From the NCBI RefSeq assembly GCF_003217575.1, contig NZ_QJTC01000010.1, forward strand, positions 1 to 64,000: 64,000 nt of DNA. The letters are read 5' to 3'. The notes below the pieces were generated by a model, which did no database searches, had not been told where the DNA came from, and worked only from the letters and a program-made list of their open reading frames with translations. The translations under genes were made by a program, and so were the position numbers. This document shows positions 52,765-62,140 of the stretch, piece by piece. The stretch comes from Xylophilus ampelinus (lineage in GTDB: Bacteria; Pseudomonadota; Gammaproteobacteria; Burkholderiales; Burkholderiaceae_C). The number at the start of each line of letters is the position of its first letter. Within the stretch, counting starts at the first letter, position 1.

Positions 52765-55497
52765 ATGATGCGTGAAGGCCAGTCCACCGCGATCCACCGC
52801 ACCGACTACACCGCCCCGGCGTTCTGGATCGACACAGTCGATCTCCGCTTCGACCTCGACCCTGCGAAGACCCGGGTGCTCAACAAGATGCGGGTGCGCC
52901 GCAACCCCGACGTGGTGCCGCAGGCGCTGCGCCTCGACGGCGAGGAGCTCAACCTGGCCCGTGTGCTGGTCAACGGCCAGGGCACCTCGTTCCGGATGGA
53001 CGGCGACACCCTGGTGCTGGAGAACCTGCCGGCCGGCGACGACCCGTTCGAGCTGGAGATCTTCAACACCTGCTGCCCCGCCAAGAACACCAAGCTGATG
53101 GGCATCTTCGTGAGCGAAGAGACCTTCTTCAGCCAGTGCGAGGCCGAGGGCTTCCGCCGCATCACCTACTTCCTCGACCGGCCCGACGTGATGGCCAGCT
53201 ACACCGTCACCCTGCGCGCCGACAAGGCCCTGTACCCGGTGCTGCTGTCCAACGGCAACCTGATGGAGGAAGGCGAGCTGCCCGACGGCCGCCACTTCGC
53301 CAAGTGGGTCGATCCGTTCAAGAAGCCCGCCTACCTGTTCGCCCTGGTGGCCGGCAAGTTGGTGGCCCGCGAGCAGAAGATCCGTGCCCGCAACGGCAAG
53401 TACCACCTGCTGCAGATCTTCGTGCGCAGCGGCGACCTCGACAAGACCGAGCATGCGATGAATTCGCTGATCGCCTCGATCGCCTGGGACGAGGCGCGCT
53501 TCGGCCTGCCGCTGGACCTCGACCGCTTCATGATCGTCGCGACCAGCGACTTCAACATGGGCGCGATGGAGAACAAGGGCCTCAACATCTTCAACACCAA
53601 GTACGTTCTGGCCAGCCAGGCGACCGCCACCGACGCCGACTTCTCGGGCGTCGAATCGGTCATCGGACACGAGTACTTCCACAACTGGTCGGGCGACCGG
53701 GTCACCTGCCGCGACTGGTTCCAGCTGAGCCTCAAGGAAGGCCTGACCGTCTTCCGCGACCAGGAGTTCAGCATGGACCTGTGCGCCGACCCGTCTGCCC
53801 GCGCGGTCAAGCGGATCGAGGACGTGCGCGTCCTGCGCACCGCCCAGTTCCCCGAGGACGCCGGCCCGATGGCCCATCCGGTGCGGCCCGACAGCTACAT
53901 CGAGATCAGCAACTTCTACACCGTCACCATCTACGAGAAGGGCGCCGAAGTCGTCCGCATGATGCAGACGCTGGTCGCGAGCGAAGGCGACACGCTGGGC
54001 CGCAAGGCCTTCGAGAAGGGCATCACCCTCTACTTCGAGCGCCACGACGGCCAGGCCGTCACCTGCGACGACTTCGCCCAGGCGATCGCCGATGCCAACC
54101 CGGGCTCCGACCTGGCACGCTTGCTGCCCCGGTTCAAGCGCTGGTACAGCCAGGCCGGCACGCCGCGCGTCAAGGCCGAGGGCCGCTACGACGCCGATGC
54201 GCGCCGCTACACCCTCACCCTGTCGCAGAGCTGCCCCGCCACGCCGGGCCAGCCCGAGAAGCAGCCCGCGGTCATCCCGGTGCGCCTGGGCCTGCTGGCG
54301 CAGGACGGCACCGCGCTGCCGGTGCGGTACAGCGTCGGCGGCGGCGCGCCGGTCTCGGCACCGCTCTTCGTGCTCACAGAGCCGCAGGAAACCCTGGTGT
54401 TCGACGGCCTGGACGCGGCGCCGGTGCCGTCGCTGCTGCGCGGCTTCTCGGCGCCGGTGATCCTGGACATCGAATACACCGACGCCGACCTGCTCAACCT
54501 GCTGGCCCACGACGCCGATCCGTTCAACCGGTGGGAAGCCGGCCAGCGCCTGTCGCTGCGCCGCGCTATTAATTTGATAGCTGAGAGTCGAAACGAACCG
54601 CCGGCTGCAGGCACTTTCGATTCCCAATTGCTGGATGCGGATTATCTGGAGTCGATGCGCGGCGTGCTGCGCCATCCGACGCTGGACGCGGCCTTCAAGG
54701 ACCTGGTTCTGACGCTGCCGTCCGAAGGCTACATCGCCGAGCAGCTGGCCGTCGTCGATCCGCAGCGGATCCACGCGGTGCGCGAAGCCATGCGTGCGCA
54801 GATCGCCACCGCGCTGCGGGCCGACTGGGCCTGGGCCTGGGAACAGCACCACGACAACGGCGCCTACACGCCCGACCCGCTGTCTTCCGGCCGCCGCGCG
54901 CTGGCCGGGCTGGCCCTCACCCACCTGTGCCTGGCCGCCCGCCAGTCGGGCGACACCGTCTGGCCCGGCCGCGCCTTCCAGCGCTTCCAGGACGCCGACA
55001 ACATGACCGACCGCGCCAACGCCCTGCAGGCGCTGGTGGTGAGCGGCAGCGCGCTGGCCAAGCCTGCGTTGGAGCGTTTCCACGCGCTGTTCAAGAAAGA
55101 GGCGCTGGTGCTCGACAAGTGGTTCTCGCTGCAGGCCGGCGCGCCCGACCGCGGCGGCGACGTGCTGCCCGCGGTGCAGAAGCTGATGGCCCACCCGGAC
55201 TTCAGCCTGAAGAACCCCAACCGCGCCCGCAGCGTGATCTTCAGCTTCTGCAGCGCCAACCCCGGCGCCTTCCACCGGGCCGACGGCGCGGGCTACGCAT
55301 TCTGGGTGGAGCAGGTGAAGACGCTCGACGCACTCAACCCCCAGGTCGCCGCACGGCTGGCCCGCGCGCTCGACCGCTGGAAAAAGCTGGCCCCGGCCTA
55401 CCGCGACCAGGCCCGCGACGCGATAGCCCGCGTCGCCGCACTGCCCGCGCTCAGCAAGGACACCCGCGAAGTCGTCGACCGGGCGCTGGCCGACTGA
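52765..55497 (+). CDS. pepN: aminopeptidase N (M1 family)
   Basis: A 910-residue zinc aminopeptidase. The exopeptidase motif is [10 protein letters not shown] (about 269) and the zinc site [10 protein letters not shown] with the third ligand Glu in [10 protein letters not shown]. The C-terminal alpha-helical domain is complete. In-frame within it (54565-54590, [15 protein letters not shown]) lies a copy of the six-copy palindromic repeat, apparently a linker insertion between two folded parts. The start may be either of two adjacent ATGs. Confidence 0.95.
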   Translation: MMREGQSTAIHRTDYTAPAFWIDTVDLRFDLDPAKTRVLNKMRVRRNPDVVPQALRLDGEELNLARVLVNGQGTSFRMDGDTLVLENLPAGDDPFELEIFNTCCPAKNTKLMGIFVSEETFFSQCEAEGFRRITYFLDRPDVMASYTVTLRADKALYPVLLSNGNLMEEGELPDGRHFAKWVDPFKKPAYLFALVAGKLVAREQKIRARNGKYHLLQIFVRSGDLDKTEHAMNSLIASIAWDEARFGLPLDLDRFMIVATSDFNMGAMENKGLNIFNTKYVLASQATATDADFSGVESVIGHEYFHNWSGDRVTCRDWFQLSLKEGLTVFRDQEFSMDLCADPSARAVKRIEDVRVLRTAQFPEDAGPMAHPVRPDSYIEISNFYTVTIYEKGAEVVRMMQTLVASEGDTLGRKAFEKGITLYFERHDGQAVTCDDFAQAIADANPGSDLARLLPRFKRWYSQAGTPRVKAEGRYDADARRYTLTLSQSCPATPGQPEKQPAVIPVRLGLLAQDGTALPVRYSVGGGAPVSAPLFVLTEPQETLVFDGLDAAPVPSLLRGFSAPVILDIEYTDADLLNLLAHDADPFNRWEAGQRLSLRRAINLIAESRNEPPAAGTFDSQLLDADYLESMRGVLRHPTLDAAFKDLVLTLPSEGYIAEQLAVVDPQRIHAVREAMRAQIATALRADWAWAWEQHHDNGAYTPDPLSSGRRALAGLALTHLCLAARQSGDTVWPGRAFQRFQDADNMTDRANALQALVVSGSALAKPALERFHALFKKEALVLDKWFSLQAGAPDRGGDVLPAVQKLMAHPDFSLKNPNRARSVIFSFCSANPGAFHRADGAGYAFWVEQVKTLDALNPQVAARLARALDRWKKLAPAYRDQARDAIARVAALPALSKDTREVVDRALAD
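54565..54581 (+). repeat. 17-nt palindromic repeat, copy 6, inside pepN
   Basis: GCTATTAATTTGATAGC, followed by TGAGAGTCG. It is AT-rich in a GC-rich gene, in frame, and encodes AINLIAESR. Confidence 0.75.
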
Positions 55498-55538
55498 CCG
55501 CCCGCCCACCGCATTCACCGAGAAGACAAGGAGGCCCC

Positions 55539-56546
55539 ATGGCCCAGAGAATCAGCCTGACCCGCTACCTGGTCGAGAAACAACGCACCGACGGCCACAT
55601 TCCGGCGCAGCTGCGACTGCTGCTGGAAGTGGTGGCCCGCGCCTGCAAGGGCATCAGCCAGGCCGTCAGCAAGGGCGCGCTCGGCGACGTGCTGGGCACC
55701 GCCGGCAGCGAGAACGTGCAAGGCGAGGTGCAGAAGAAGCTCGACATCATCAGCAACGAGGTGCTGATCGAGGCCAACGAGTGGGGCGGCCATCTGGCCG
55801 CGATGGCCAGCGAGGAGATGGACAGCATCCACCTGATCCCCAGCCGCTACCCGCAGGGCGAATACCTGCTGCTGTTCGACCCGCTCGACGGCTCCAGCAA
55901 CATCGACGTGAACGTCAGCATCGGCACCATCTTCAGCGTGCTGAAGAAGCCCGACGACCATCCGGGCGTGCAGGAATCCGACTTCCTGCAGCCCGGCACC
56001 CGGCAGGTCGCCGCCGGCTACTGCCTCTACGGACCGCAGACCACGCTGGTGCTGACGCTGGGCAACGGAGTCGCGATGTTCACGCTCGACCGCGAGCAGG
56101 GCTCCTTCGTGCTGACGCAGGAAGACGTGCGCATTCCCGCCGACACCAAGGAATTCGCGATCAACATGAGCAACATGCGGCACTGGGACGCGCCGGTGAA
56201 GCGCTACATAGACGAATGCCTGCAGGGCAAGGAAGGCCCGCGCGAGAAGGACTTCAACATGCGCTGGATCGCCAGCATGGTCTCGGACGTGCACCGCATC
56301 CTCACCCGCGGCGGCATCTTCCTGTATCCCTGGGACAAGCGCGAGCCCGACAAGCCCGGCAAGCTGCGCCTGATGTACGAGGCCAACCCGATGTCGTGGC
56401 TGGTCGAGCAGGCCGGCGGCGCCGCCACCGACGGCCGCGAGCGCATCCTGGACATCCAGCCGACCAAGTTGCACCAGCGCGTCGCGGTGATGCTCGGATC
56501 GAAAAATGAGGTCGAACGCGTCACGTCCTACCACCGCACGCTATAA
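55539..56546 (+). CDS. fbp: class 1 fructose-1,6-bisphosphatase
   Basis: A 335-residue enzyme of gluconeogenesis removing the 1-phosphate of fructose 1,6-bisphosphate. The metal site is [20 protein letters not shown] and the substrate site [28 protein letters not shown] precedes the ATG at 55539. It is 41 bp after pepN in the same direction. Confidence 0.96.
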   Translation: MAQRISLTRYLVEKQRTDGHIPAQLRLLLEVVARACKGISQAVSKGALGDVLGTAGSENVQGEVQKKLDIISNEVLIEANEWGGHLAAMASEEMDSIHLIPSRYPQGEYLLLFDPLDGSSNIDVNVSIGTIFSVLKKPDDHPGVQESDFLQPGTRQVAAGYCLYGPQTTLVLTLGNGVAMFTLDREQGSFVLTQEDVRIPADTKEFAINMSNMRHWDAPVKRYIDECLQGKEGPREKDFNMRWIASMVSDVHRILTRGGIFLYPWDKREPDKPGKLRLMYEANPMSWLVEQAGGAATDGRERILDIQPTKLHQRVAVMLGSKNEVERVTSYHRTL

Positions 56547-56558
56547 TCGCGGGCTTCA

Positions 56559-56634
56559 GCCGGTGTAGCTCAGTCGGTAGAGCAGCTCATTCGTAATGAG
56601 AAGGTCGGGTGTTCGATTCATCTCTCCGGCACCA
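56559..56634 (+). tRNA. tRNA-Thr (anticodon CGT)
   Basis: A 76-base cloverleaf with an encoded CCA. It starts GCCGGTGTAGCTCAG and the anticodon loop is TTCGTAA. The helices are imperfect: a T-T opposition in the acceptor stem, G-A at the end of the anticodon stem and two G-T pairs in the T stem. It is followed by a strong terminator, so it is probably expressed. Confidence 0.85.
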
Positions 56635-56637
56635 CAT

Positions 56638-56674
56638 AAAAAAATCCCGCTGCCTCTCGGCAGCGGGATTTTTT
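56638..56674 (+). terminator. terminator after tRNA-Thr
   Basis: AAAATCCCGCTGCC-TCTC-GGCAGCGGGATTTT, a 14-bp perfect stem followed by further T's. Confidence 0.92.
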
Positions 56675-56725
56675 CGTTATAGGCCACCGACCGGGGCCGA
56701 CTGCCCCGGCCGGCGGCGACCCCGG

Positions 56726-57124
56726 TCAGCGTGTGCCGGTGCCGGTGCCTGTCGTGGAGCCATCCATCGAACCGGAGCCCGTGGTGCCCGAACTGCTCGG
56801 CGTGGTGCGGTGGCTGCCGGCCGGGGCATGTTTCGACATGCCGCCCGGAGCCATCTTGTCGGCGCGGGTGGTACCCATCGTCGAATCGGCGGGGTTGGTA
56901 CCGCTCGGCGTGGTGGCGGCACCGGGCGCAGTACTCGAAACGGCCGGGCTGCTCATCGCACCTGCGCCGGTGGCACTGCCGGTGCTGCCCGAACCGCCTG
57001 CACCGCCGCCGCCTGCACCGCCGGCTCCACCAGCACCGCCCGCGCCTTGCGCGAAGGCAGTCGGGATGCCGGCACCGAATGCGGCCATGGCGACGGCGCA
57101 GGCGATCTTGTTGCGGAATTTCAT
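56726..57124 (-). CDS. small low-complexity exported protein (Gly/Ser/Thr rich)
   Basis: A 132-residue protein with a signal peptide (MKFRNKIACAVAMAAFGAGIPTAFA, cleaved near 25). The mature part is almost only Gly, Ala, Ser, Thr and Pro, with GGAGGAG runs and TGTGTG at the end. GGAG before the ATG supports the start at 57124. It is probably unstructured in the periplasm; no family is recognised. Confidence 0.6.
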   Translation of the reverse strand: MKFRNKIACAVAMAAFGAGIPTAFAQGAGGAGGAGGAGGGGAGGSGSTGSATGAGAMSSPAVSSTAPGAATTPSGTNPADSTMGTTRADKMAPGGMSKHAPAGSHRTTPSSSGTTGSGSMDGSTTGTGTGTR

Positions 57125-57238
57125 GTGTATCTCCAAAAGGGTGGGGGCAAAACGCCCAGGTCACTCAACTTAATGCCCATCTGCGCGGAGCGTGCCCGCC
57201 CATGTCGTCCAGCCGGGTAGGACGACGCCTGCGCTGCG

Positions 57239-57583
57239 TCAGCGGGTGCCGGCCGTACCGCCCGAATCGCCCTTCGGCTTCGGGGACGGAGCGCCGGCAT
57301 CGGACGCGTCGTGGCGGCGGCCTCCGGTGCCGAAGGGCGCACGGCCCAGGTCGCCTTCGCGCTTGGGCGCAGCCGCCTTGCGCGGCCTGCCGTCGTGGCC
57401 GGCACCGGCGTGCGGGGTGCCCCCGGCGACGGCTGCGGGATGGTCGTGCGCGGACGGCGCCGTCGCGCCCTGCGGGCTGCCGTCGCCGGACGTGCCCTGT
57501 GCGGCGGCGCCGGCTGCGAGGAACACCAGGGTCGTCACGGCGACATGCGCTGCGCGGATGCGGATCGTCGGCAGATGGATCAT
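57239..57583 (-). CDS. small low-complexity exported protein (His/Pro/Gly rich)
   Basis: A 114-residue protein with a signal peptide (IRAAHVAVTTLVFLAAGAAAQ, cleaved near 27). The mature part is rich in Gly, Ala, His and Pro (SAHDHPAAVAGGTPHAGAGHDG) with a basic stretch PRKAAAPKRE. GGAG lies before the ATG at 57583. The His spacing could bind metal, but that is speculation. It is the neighbour of a similar exported protein. Confidence 0.55.
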   Translation of the reverse strand: MIHLPTIRIRAAHVAVTTLVFLAAGAAAQGTSGDGSPQGATAPSAHDHPAAVAGGTPHAGAGHDGRPRKAAAPKREGDLGRAPFGTGGRRHDASDAGAPSPKPKGDSGGTAGTR

Positions 57584-57773
57584 CGTGTCTCCGTCGAGGA
57601 ATGAATTCCGACTGTGGCACGGCTCGGCATCGAGCGGGTGTTCCCAGGCACGAAACCGGGTGCGGCCAGGGTAAGCACCGACAGGGGCATTACCGATACG
57701 ACCCGCAATGTGCGGATGGCGACGCACGCCAACGACACGCACTGCCAGCACCCTCCTGCCGCCCGCGGACCGA

Positions 57774-57836
57774 CACTCGACGCTCGACGCTCGACGCTCG
57801 ACGCTCGACGCTCGACGCTCGACGCTCGACGCTCGA
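57774..57836. repeat. heptamer tandem repeat: 8x CGCTCGA plus one variant
   Basis: Eight perfect CGCTCGA units (57781-57836) preceded by CACTCGA. It lies 9 bp beyond the stop codon of the PAS-GGDEF-EAL gene. Confidence 0.9.
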
Positions 57837-57845
57837 CCGGAGAAT

Positions 57846-60800
57846 CTACCCCGGCGAATGCGGATCGTTGTCGTCGATCAGGTCGCGCGCGGCGTAGTGC
57901 GCCTTGAGCCACTCCTCCAGCTGCGGGACCGCCATCGGGCGGGCGAAATGGAAGCCCTGCAGTTCGTCGCAGCCCAGCACCTTGAGACGCTGCGCGGCCG
58001 CGGCCGACTCGACGCCCTCGGCCACCACGCCCAGGCCCAGGTTATGGCCCAGCGCGATGATGGCGCGCACGATGGCCAGGTCGGTGGCGTCGGACAGCAG
58101 GTCCTGTACGAAGGATTTGTCGATTTTCAGCTTGTCGATAGGGAAGCGTTTGAGGTAGGCCAGGCTCGAGTAGCCGGTGCCGAAATCGTCGATCGAAAAG
58201 CGCAGGCCCAGCGCCCGCAGCGACGAGAGCGCGGCACCCGAGGCATCGGCGTTCTCCATCAGCTGCGTCTCGGTGATCTCCAGCTCCAGCAGCCGCGGCT
58301 CAATGCCGGTGCGAGCGAAGAATTCGCGCAAAAACTCCAGCACGTCCGGATCGCCCAGCTGCACGGTGGAGATGTTGACCGACAGCGCGATCGGCTCGCG
58401 CCCCGAGCGTCCCCAGCTCTCCAGCTGGGTGCAGGCCTGCCGCAGCGCCCAGAGGCCGAAGGGGCGGATCAACCCGGTCTCTTCGGCCACCGGAATGAAA
58501 ACCGCGGGCGACACGCTGCCCAGAACGGGATGACGCCAGCGCATCAGCGCCTCCATCCCCACCACCTGCAGCGTGATCGCATCGACCCGCGGCTGGTAGT
58601 GCAGACTCAGCTCGTCGTGCTCCAGCGCGACGCGCAGGTACTGCTCGATGGTGCGTCGCTCGCGTGCCAGCAGGTCCAGCTCCGAAGAGAAGAAACGCAC
58701 CTGGTCGCGGCCGGCGGCCTTGGCCTCGTACATCGCCGCATCGGCCCGGCGCATCAGCTCGTCGAGGTTGGAGCCGTCCTCGGGGTACACCGCGATGCCG
58801 ATGCTGCACGACACCCGCAGCTCGTTGCCGTCGCCGTCGTGCGGCGCGCGGATCAGCGGGATCAGCCGCTGCTCGACGATGTCGCGGATCTCCTGCACCG
58901 TGTCGACGTTGCGTAGCACCACCACGAACTCGTCGCCGCCGAGCCGGCTGACCGTGTCGTCGCCGCGCACCGCCTGGGCCAACCGGCTGGCGACCGAACG
59001 CAGCAGCGCGTCGCCGACATGGTGGCCGAGGGTGTCGTTGACCACCTTGAAGCGGTCGAGGTCGATGAACAGCACCGCCACCCGTTCGCCTGCCACCTCG
59101 GCACCGGCCAGGGCATCGGCCAGCCGGGTGAGGCAGAGCGCGCGATTGGGAAGCTCGGTGAGCACGTCGTGCTCGGCCAGGAAGCGCACCCGCGCCTCGG
59201 TGCGCTTGCGCTCGGTGATGTCGACCGATATGCCGATGTAGTGCGATATCGGGCCCAGCTGCGCGTTATCGCGCACCGCCGACACGATCAGCCAGGCCGG
59301 ATAGCTCTCGTTGCCCATGCGGCGGAAGGCGACCTCGCCCTGCCATGCGCCCCGCTCGGCCAGTATCTCGGCCATGCGGCCCACCGCCGCGCCCTGCTGG
59401 GGTTCCTCCAGCAGAGTGGAGAAGGTCTGGCCGATGACCTCGTAGGCATCGTACGAGGTGCTGCGGCAGAAGGCTTTGTTGACGCTCAGCACCCGCTGGT
59501 GCTCGTCCATGATCACGATGCTTTCGGACGAGGCCTCGAACACCTTGGCCCAGAGTTCCAGCCGGCGCTCCATCTGCTTCTGGATGTTGATCGGCGTAAT
59601 CGAGGTGAGCACCGCGTCCTGGCCCTGGAACTGCAGCCGGCGCGCCGAGAGCAGCGCCCACGACACCTCGTCACCGTCACGCCAGCACACTTCGAACTCG
59701 TCCACCGCGCCCCGGTCTGCCAGTTGCTGGAAGAATCTGGCGCGCACCGCCGGCTCCAGGCTTCGGCCCCACGGGTCTTCCACCATGCCGCCGAGCCATT
59801 GCACAGCCGGTGTATTGGCATGCAGCACCGTGTGCCGCGGCACCGAGGTGACGACCATCGCGATCGGCGTCGCCTCGACGATCTCCTGCTGGGCGTGGGC
59901 CGCGCGCTCGCGCAGCGCCAGCTCCTGCTGCGTCTCCCGCTCCCGGTCCAGTTGCGCCAGCATGCCGTTGAAGGCCTCTACCAGCTGGCCGATCTCGTCG
60001 CGGCTGTTCCAGACGGCGCGGTGGCGGTAATCACCGGTGCGGCGCACCTCGTCGGCCACCCGTGCCAGATGCCGCAGCGGCCGGGCGATCTGCTGCGCGA
60101 CGGCGTAGACCAGCGTCAGGATGCAGCCGAGCAGCAGCAGTGCCGTACCCAGATGCAGCCACATGCGGGTGAAGAGCGCATGAACCCGCGCATCGAGCAT
60201 CCGGTCGAGCTCGACGGCGGCGCGCGACCAGGCCTTGTTCAGTTCCTGGAGGGTATCGGCCTGGGCCTGCTGCAGCAAGCCGATGTCGCCGGCCGACGGG
60301 CCGTCGGCCATGCGCTGCACCACCGCCAGGAAACGACCCAGGCTCGCGCCGACACCGACCTGCCCCGGCTCCAGGGCGGACCGCAGCGCGGGCGAACCGG
60401 CGGCGAACGCCTGCAGGTAGTCGGAGCGGATGCCGAGGCTGGTCGCGTCGATCCGGCCGGCGAGGATCAACAGCTCGGCCCGCCGCTCGCCGCGCTGCAT
60501 CGACCCGAGCCCCGGCCCGTCCAGTGCCCGCATCGTGTCGTTCACCACGTCGATCAGTTCGGGAAAGCGCAGCACGACCAGCGACATCGCGTAGTAGCTG
60601 TCGAGATCCGGGTCCAGGATCAGGTTGGACTGGTTGCCGACAGTGGTGAGCAGCTCGCGCGAGGCCCGCACCAATTCGCGCAGCTCCGACGCGTGCGGCG
60701 GCGCACTGTCGTCTTTCGACCGCATCTGTCGGACCTTGTCCCAGGCCTGCATGAACGAAGCGCTCGCCTCGGCCGACCGCAGGGCCGGATCGTGCCGCAC

Positions 60801-61163
60801 CCGCAGGTATTCGAGCCGCTGCCGTGCCTCGGCCGGCGGCACCGCCTGCGGATCGCGCGAAGGCAGGAACGGGATCAGCAGCATGTCGCGCACCGCGGCG
60901 CTGTAGACGCTGCCCACGCTTTCCTTGCGGGTGAAGTCGATCGCGAGGAACTTCTCGTGGATCAGGATGCCCGAGACGAAGATCACCGCGCTCAGGTCGA
61001 GCAGGTAGATCAGCGTCAGCTTCTTGCCGACCGAAAGGCGGCGCAGCCAACGCGTCAGTACGTGCAGGACCGCAAGCTTGGTGCCGGGGTGTGCGGATAC
61101 GCCGGACGCTGGACTGGAAATTTGGGTGCTCCTGGATAGACGCGTGCCGCCGTGTTCCTGCAT
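57846..61163 (-). CDS. membrane PAS-GGDEF-EAL cyclic di-GMP signalling protein
   Basis: A 1105-residue protein. TM1 lies near 45-66, a long periplasmic sensing region at 70-325, TM2 near 330-352, and HAMP near 355-405. Two PAS domains (about 430-540, 550-670) precede GGDEF (RLGGDEFVVVL, intact, near 740) and EAL (MEALMRWRHP, intact, near 872, with DDFGTGYSSL). Both catalytic motifs are complete, so it could make and break cyclic di-GMP. The start is uncertain (61163 or 61217). Confidence 0.92.
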   Translation of the reverse strand: MQEHGGTRLSRSTQISSPASGVSAHPGTKLAVLHVLTRWLRRLSVGKKLTLIYLLDLSAVIFVSGILIHEKFLAIDFTRKESVGSVYSAAVRDMLLIPFLPSRDPQAVPPAEARQRLEYLRVRHDPALRSAEASASFMQAWDKVRQMRSKDDSAPPHASELRELVRASRELLTTVGNQSNLILDPDLDSYYAMSLVVLRFPELIDVVNDTMRALDGPGLGSMQRGERRAELLILAGRIDATSLGIRSDYLQAFAAGSPALRSALEPGQVGVGASLGRFLAVVQRMADGPSAGDIGLLQQAQADTLQELNKAWSRAAVELDRMLDARVHALFTRMWLHLGTALLLLGCILTLVYAVAQQIARPLRHLARVADEVRRTGDYRHRAVWNSRDEIGQLVEAFNGMLAQLDRERETQQELALRERAAHAQQEIVEATPIAMVVTSVPRHTVLHANTPAVQWLGGMVEDPWGRSLEPAVRARFFQQLADRGAVDEFEVCWRDGDEVSWALLSARRLQFQGQDAVLTSITPINIQKQMERRLELWAKVFEASSESIVIMDEHQRVLSVNKAFCRSTSYDAYEVIGQTFSTLLEEPQQGAAVGRMAEILAERGAWQGEVAFRRMGNESYPAWLIVSAVRDNAQLGPISHYIGISVDITERKRTEARVRFLAEHDVLTELPNRALCLTRLADALAGAEVAGERVAVLFIDLDRFKVVNDTLGHHVGDALLRSVASRLAQAVRGDDTVSRLGGDEFVVVLRNVDTVQEIRDIVEQRLIPLIRAPHDGDGNELRVSCSIGIAVYPEDGSNLDELMRRADAAMYEAKAAGRDQVRFFSSELDLLARERRTIEQYLRVALEHDELSLHYQPRVDAITLQVVGMEALMRWRHPVLGSVSPAVFIPVAEETGLIRPFGLWALRQACTQLESWGRSGREPIALSVNISTVQLGDPDVLEFLREFFARTGIEPRLLELEITETQLMENADASGAALSSLRALGLRFSIDDFGTGYSSLAYLKRFPIDKLKIDKSFVQDLLSDATDLAIVRAIIALGHNLGLGVVAEGVESAAAAQRLKVLGCDELQGFHFARPMAVPQLEEWLKAHYAARDLIDDNDPHSPG

Positions 61164-61173
61164 GCCGCGCCGC

Positions 61174-62139
61174 TCAAGCGGTCGTCGGCACCAGGAATTC
61201 TCGGCTGATGTGTGCACCCAGTTCGTTCACGCGGTCCAGGAACTGGGTCAGAAAGGCGTGCAGGCCGGTCGCCAGGATTTCGTCGATCTGGCCGAACTGC
61301 AGGTCGGCGCGCAACTTGCCCGCCTTACGCTGGCTCACGCTCACCGAGCCGGGATCGTTCACCACGAAACCCAGGTTGGCGACCACCTCGTTCAGGCTGG
61401 AGTGCAGCGAGCGCGGCATGTCGGCCCGCAGGATCAGCAGGTCGGCGACGCGCTCCGGGCGGATCACGTCGCGGTAGACGCGGCGGTAGATCTCGAAGCC
61501 CGAGACGCTGCGCAGGATCGCGCTCCAATGGTAGAAGTCGTACTCCTGGCCGCGCTCGCTGGCCGAGCCGTAGAAGTCGTTCTGGATGGCGTGGAACTTG
61601 GTGTCGACCAGGCGGGCGGTGTTGTCGGCCCGTTCCAGGAAGGTGCCGATGCGCATGAAGTGCAGGGCCTCGTCCATCAGCATGGTGCCGACCGTCACAC
61701 CGCGCGAGAGGTGCGAGCGGAACTTGACCCATTCGAAGAACTGGGCCGGGTCGCGCTCGAACTCGCCCTTGCGCAGCATGCGGTTGACCTCCAGCCAGGT
61801 CTGGTTCTGGGTTTCCCAGGCCTCGGTGGTCAGCGTGCCGCGCACCGCTCGGGCGTTCTCGCGGGCCGCCTTGAGGCAGGAGACGATCGAGGACGGATTG
61901 GCCTCGTCCTTCACCATGAACTCCATCACCTCGCGGGCGGTGATGGTGCCGTGCAGAGCGGTGTAGTGCGGCAGCAGCTCGCTGATGGTGAGCAAACCCT
62001 CCCAGCCGGTCGCCGCGGCTTCGGCGGATTGAGGCAACAAGGCGGTCTGGTAGTTCACATCCAGCATGCGGGCGGTGTTCTCGGCCCGCTCCGTGTAGCG
62101 GGACATCCAGAACAAATGGTCGGCGGTGCGGCTCAGCAT
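61174..62139 (-). CDS. alpha-E domain-containing protein
   Basis: A 321-residue helical protein starting MLSRTADHLFWMSRYTERAENTARMLDV, the typical start of alpha-E (DUF403) proteins. These are nearly always coupled to a circularly permuted ATP-grasp ligase and are thought to take part in making a small peptide. The ATP-grasp gene is immediately upstream, its stop one base from this ATG. Confidence 0.9.
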   Translation of the reverse strand: MLSRTADHLFWMSRYTERAENTARMLDVNYQTALLPQSAEAAATGWEGLLTISELLPHYTALHGTITAREVMEFMVKDEANPSSIVSCLKAARENARAVRGTLTTEAWETQNQTWLEVNRMLRKGEFERDPAQFFEWVKFRSHLSRGVTVGTMLMDEALHFMRIGTFLERADNTARLVDTKFHAIQNDFYGSASERGQEYDFYHWSAILRSVSGFEIYRRVYRDVIRPERVADLLILRADMPRSLHSSLNEVVANLGFVVNDPGSVSVSQRKAGKLRADLQFGQIDEILATGLHAFLTQFLDRVNELGAHISREFLVPTTA

Positions 62140-62140
62140 G

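Noticed and set aside
52564-55518. 984-codon open frame on the minus strand
   Set aside because: Shadow of pepN and prfB; His/Gln/Val-rich product with no recognisable domain, while the plus frame is a complete aminopeptidase N.
57774-57836. CRISPR array
   Set aside because: Uninterrupted 7-bp units without spacers.
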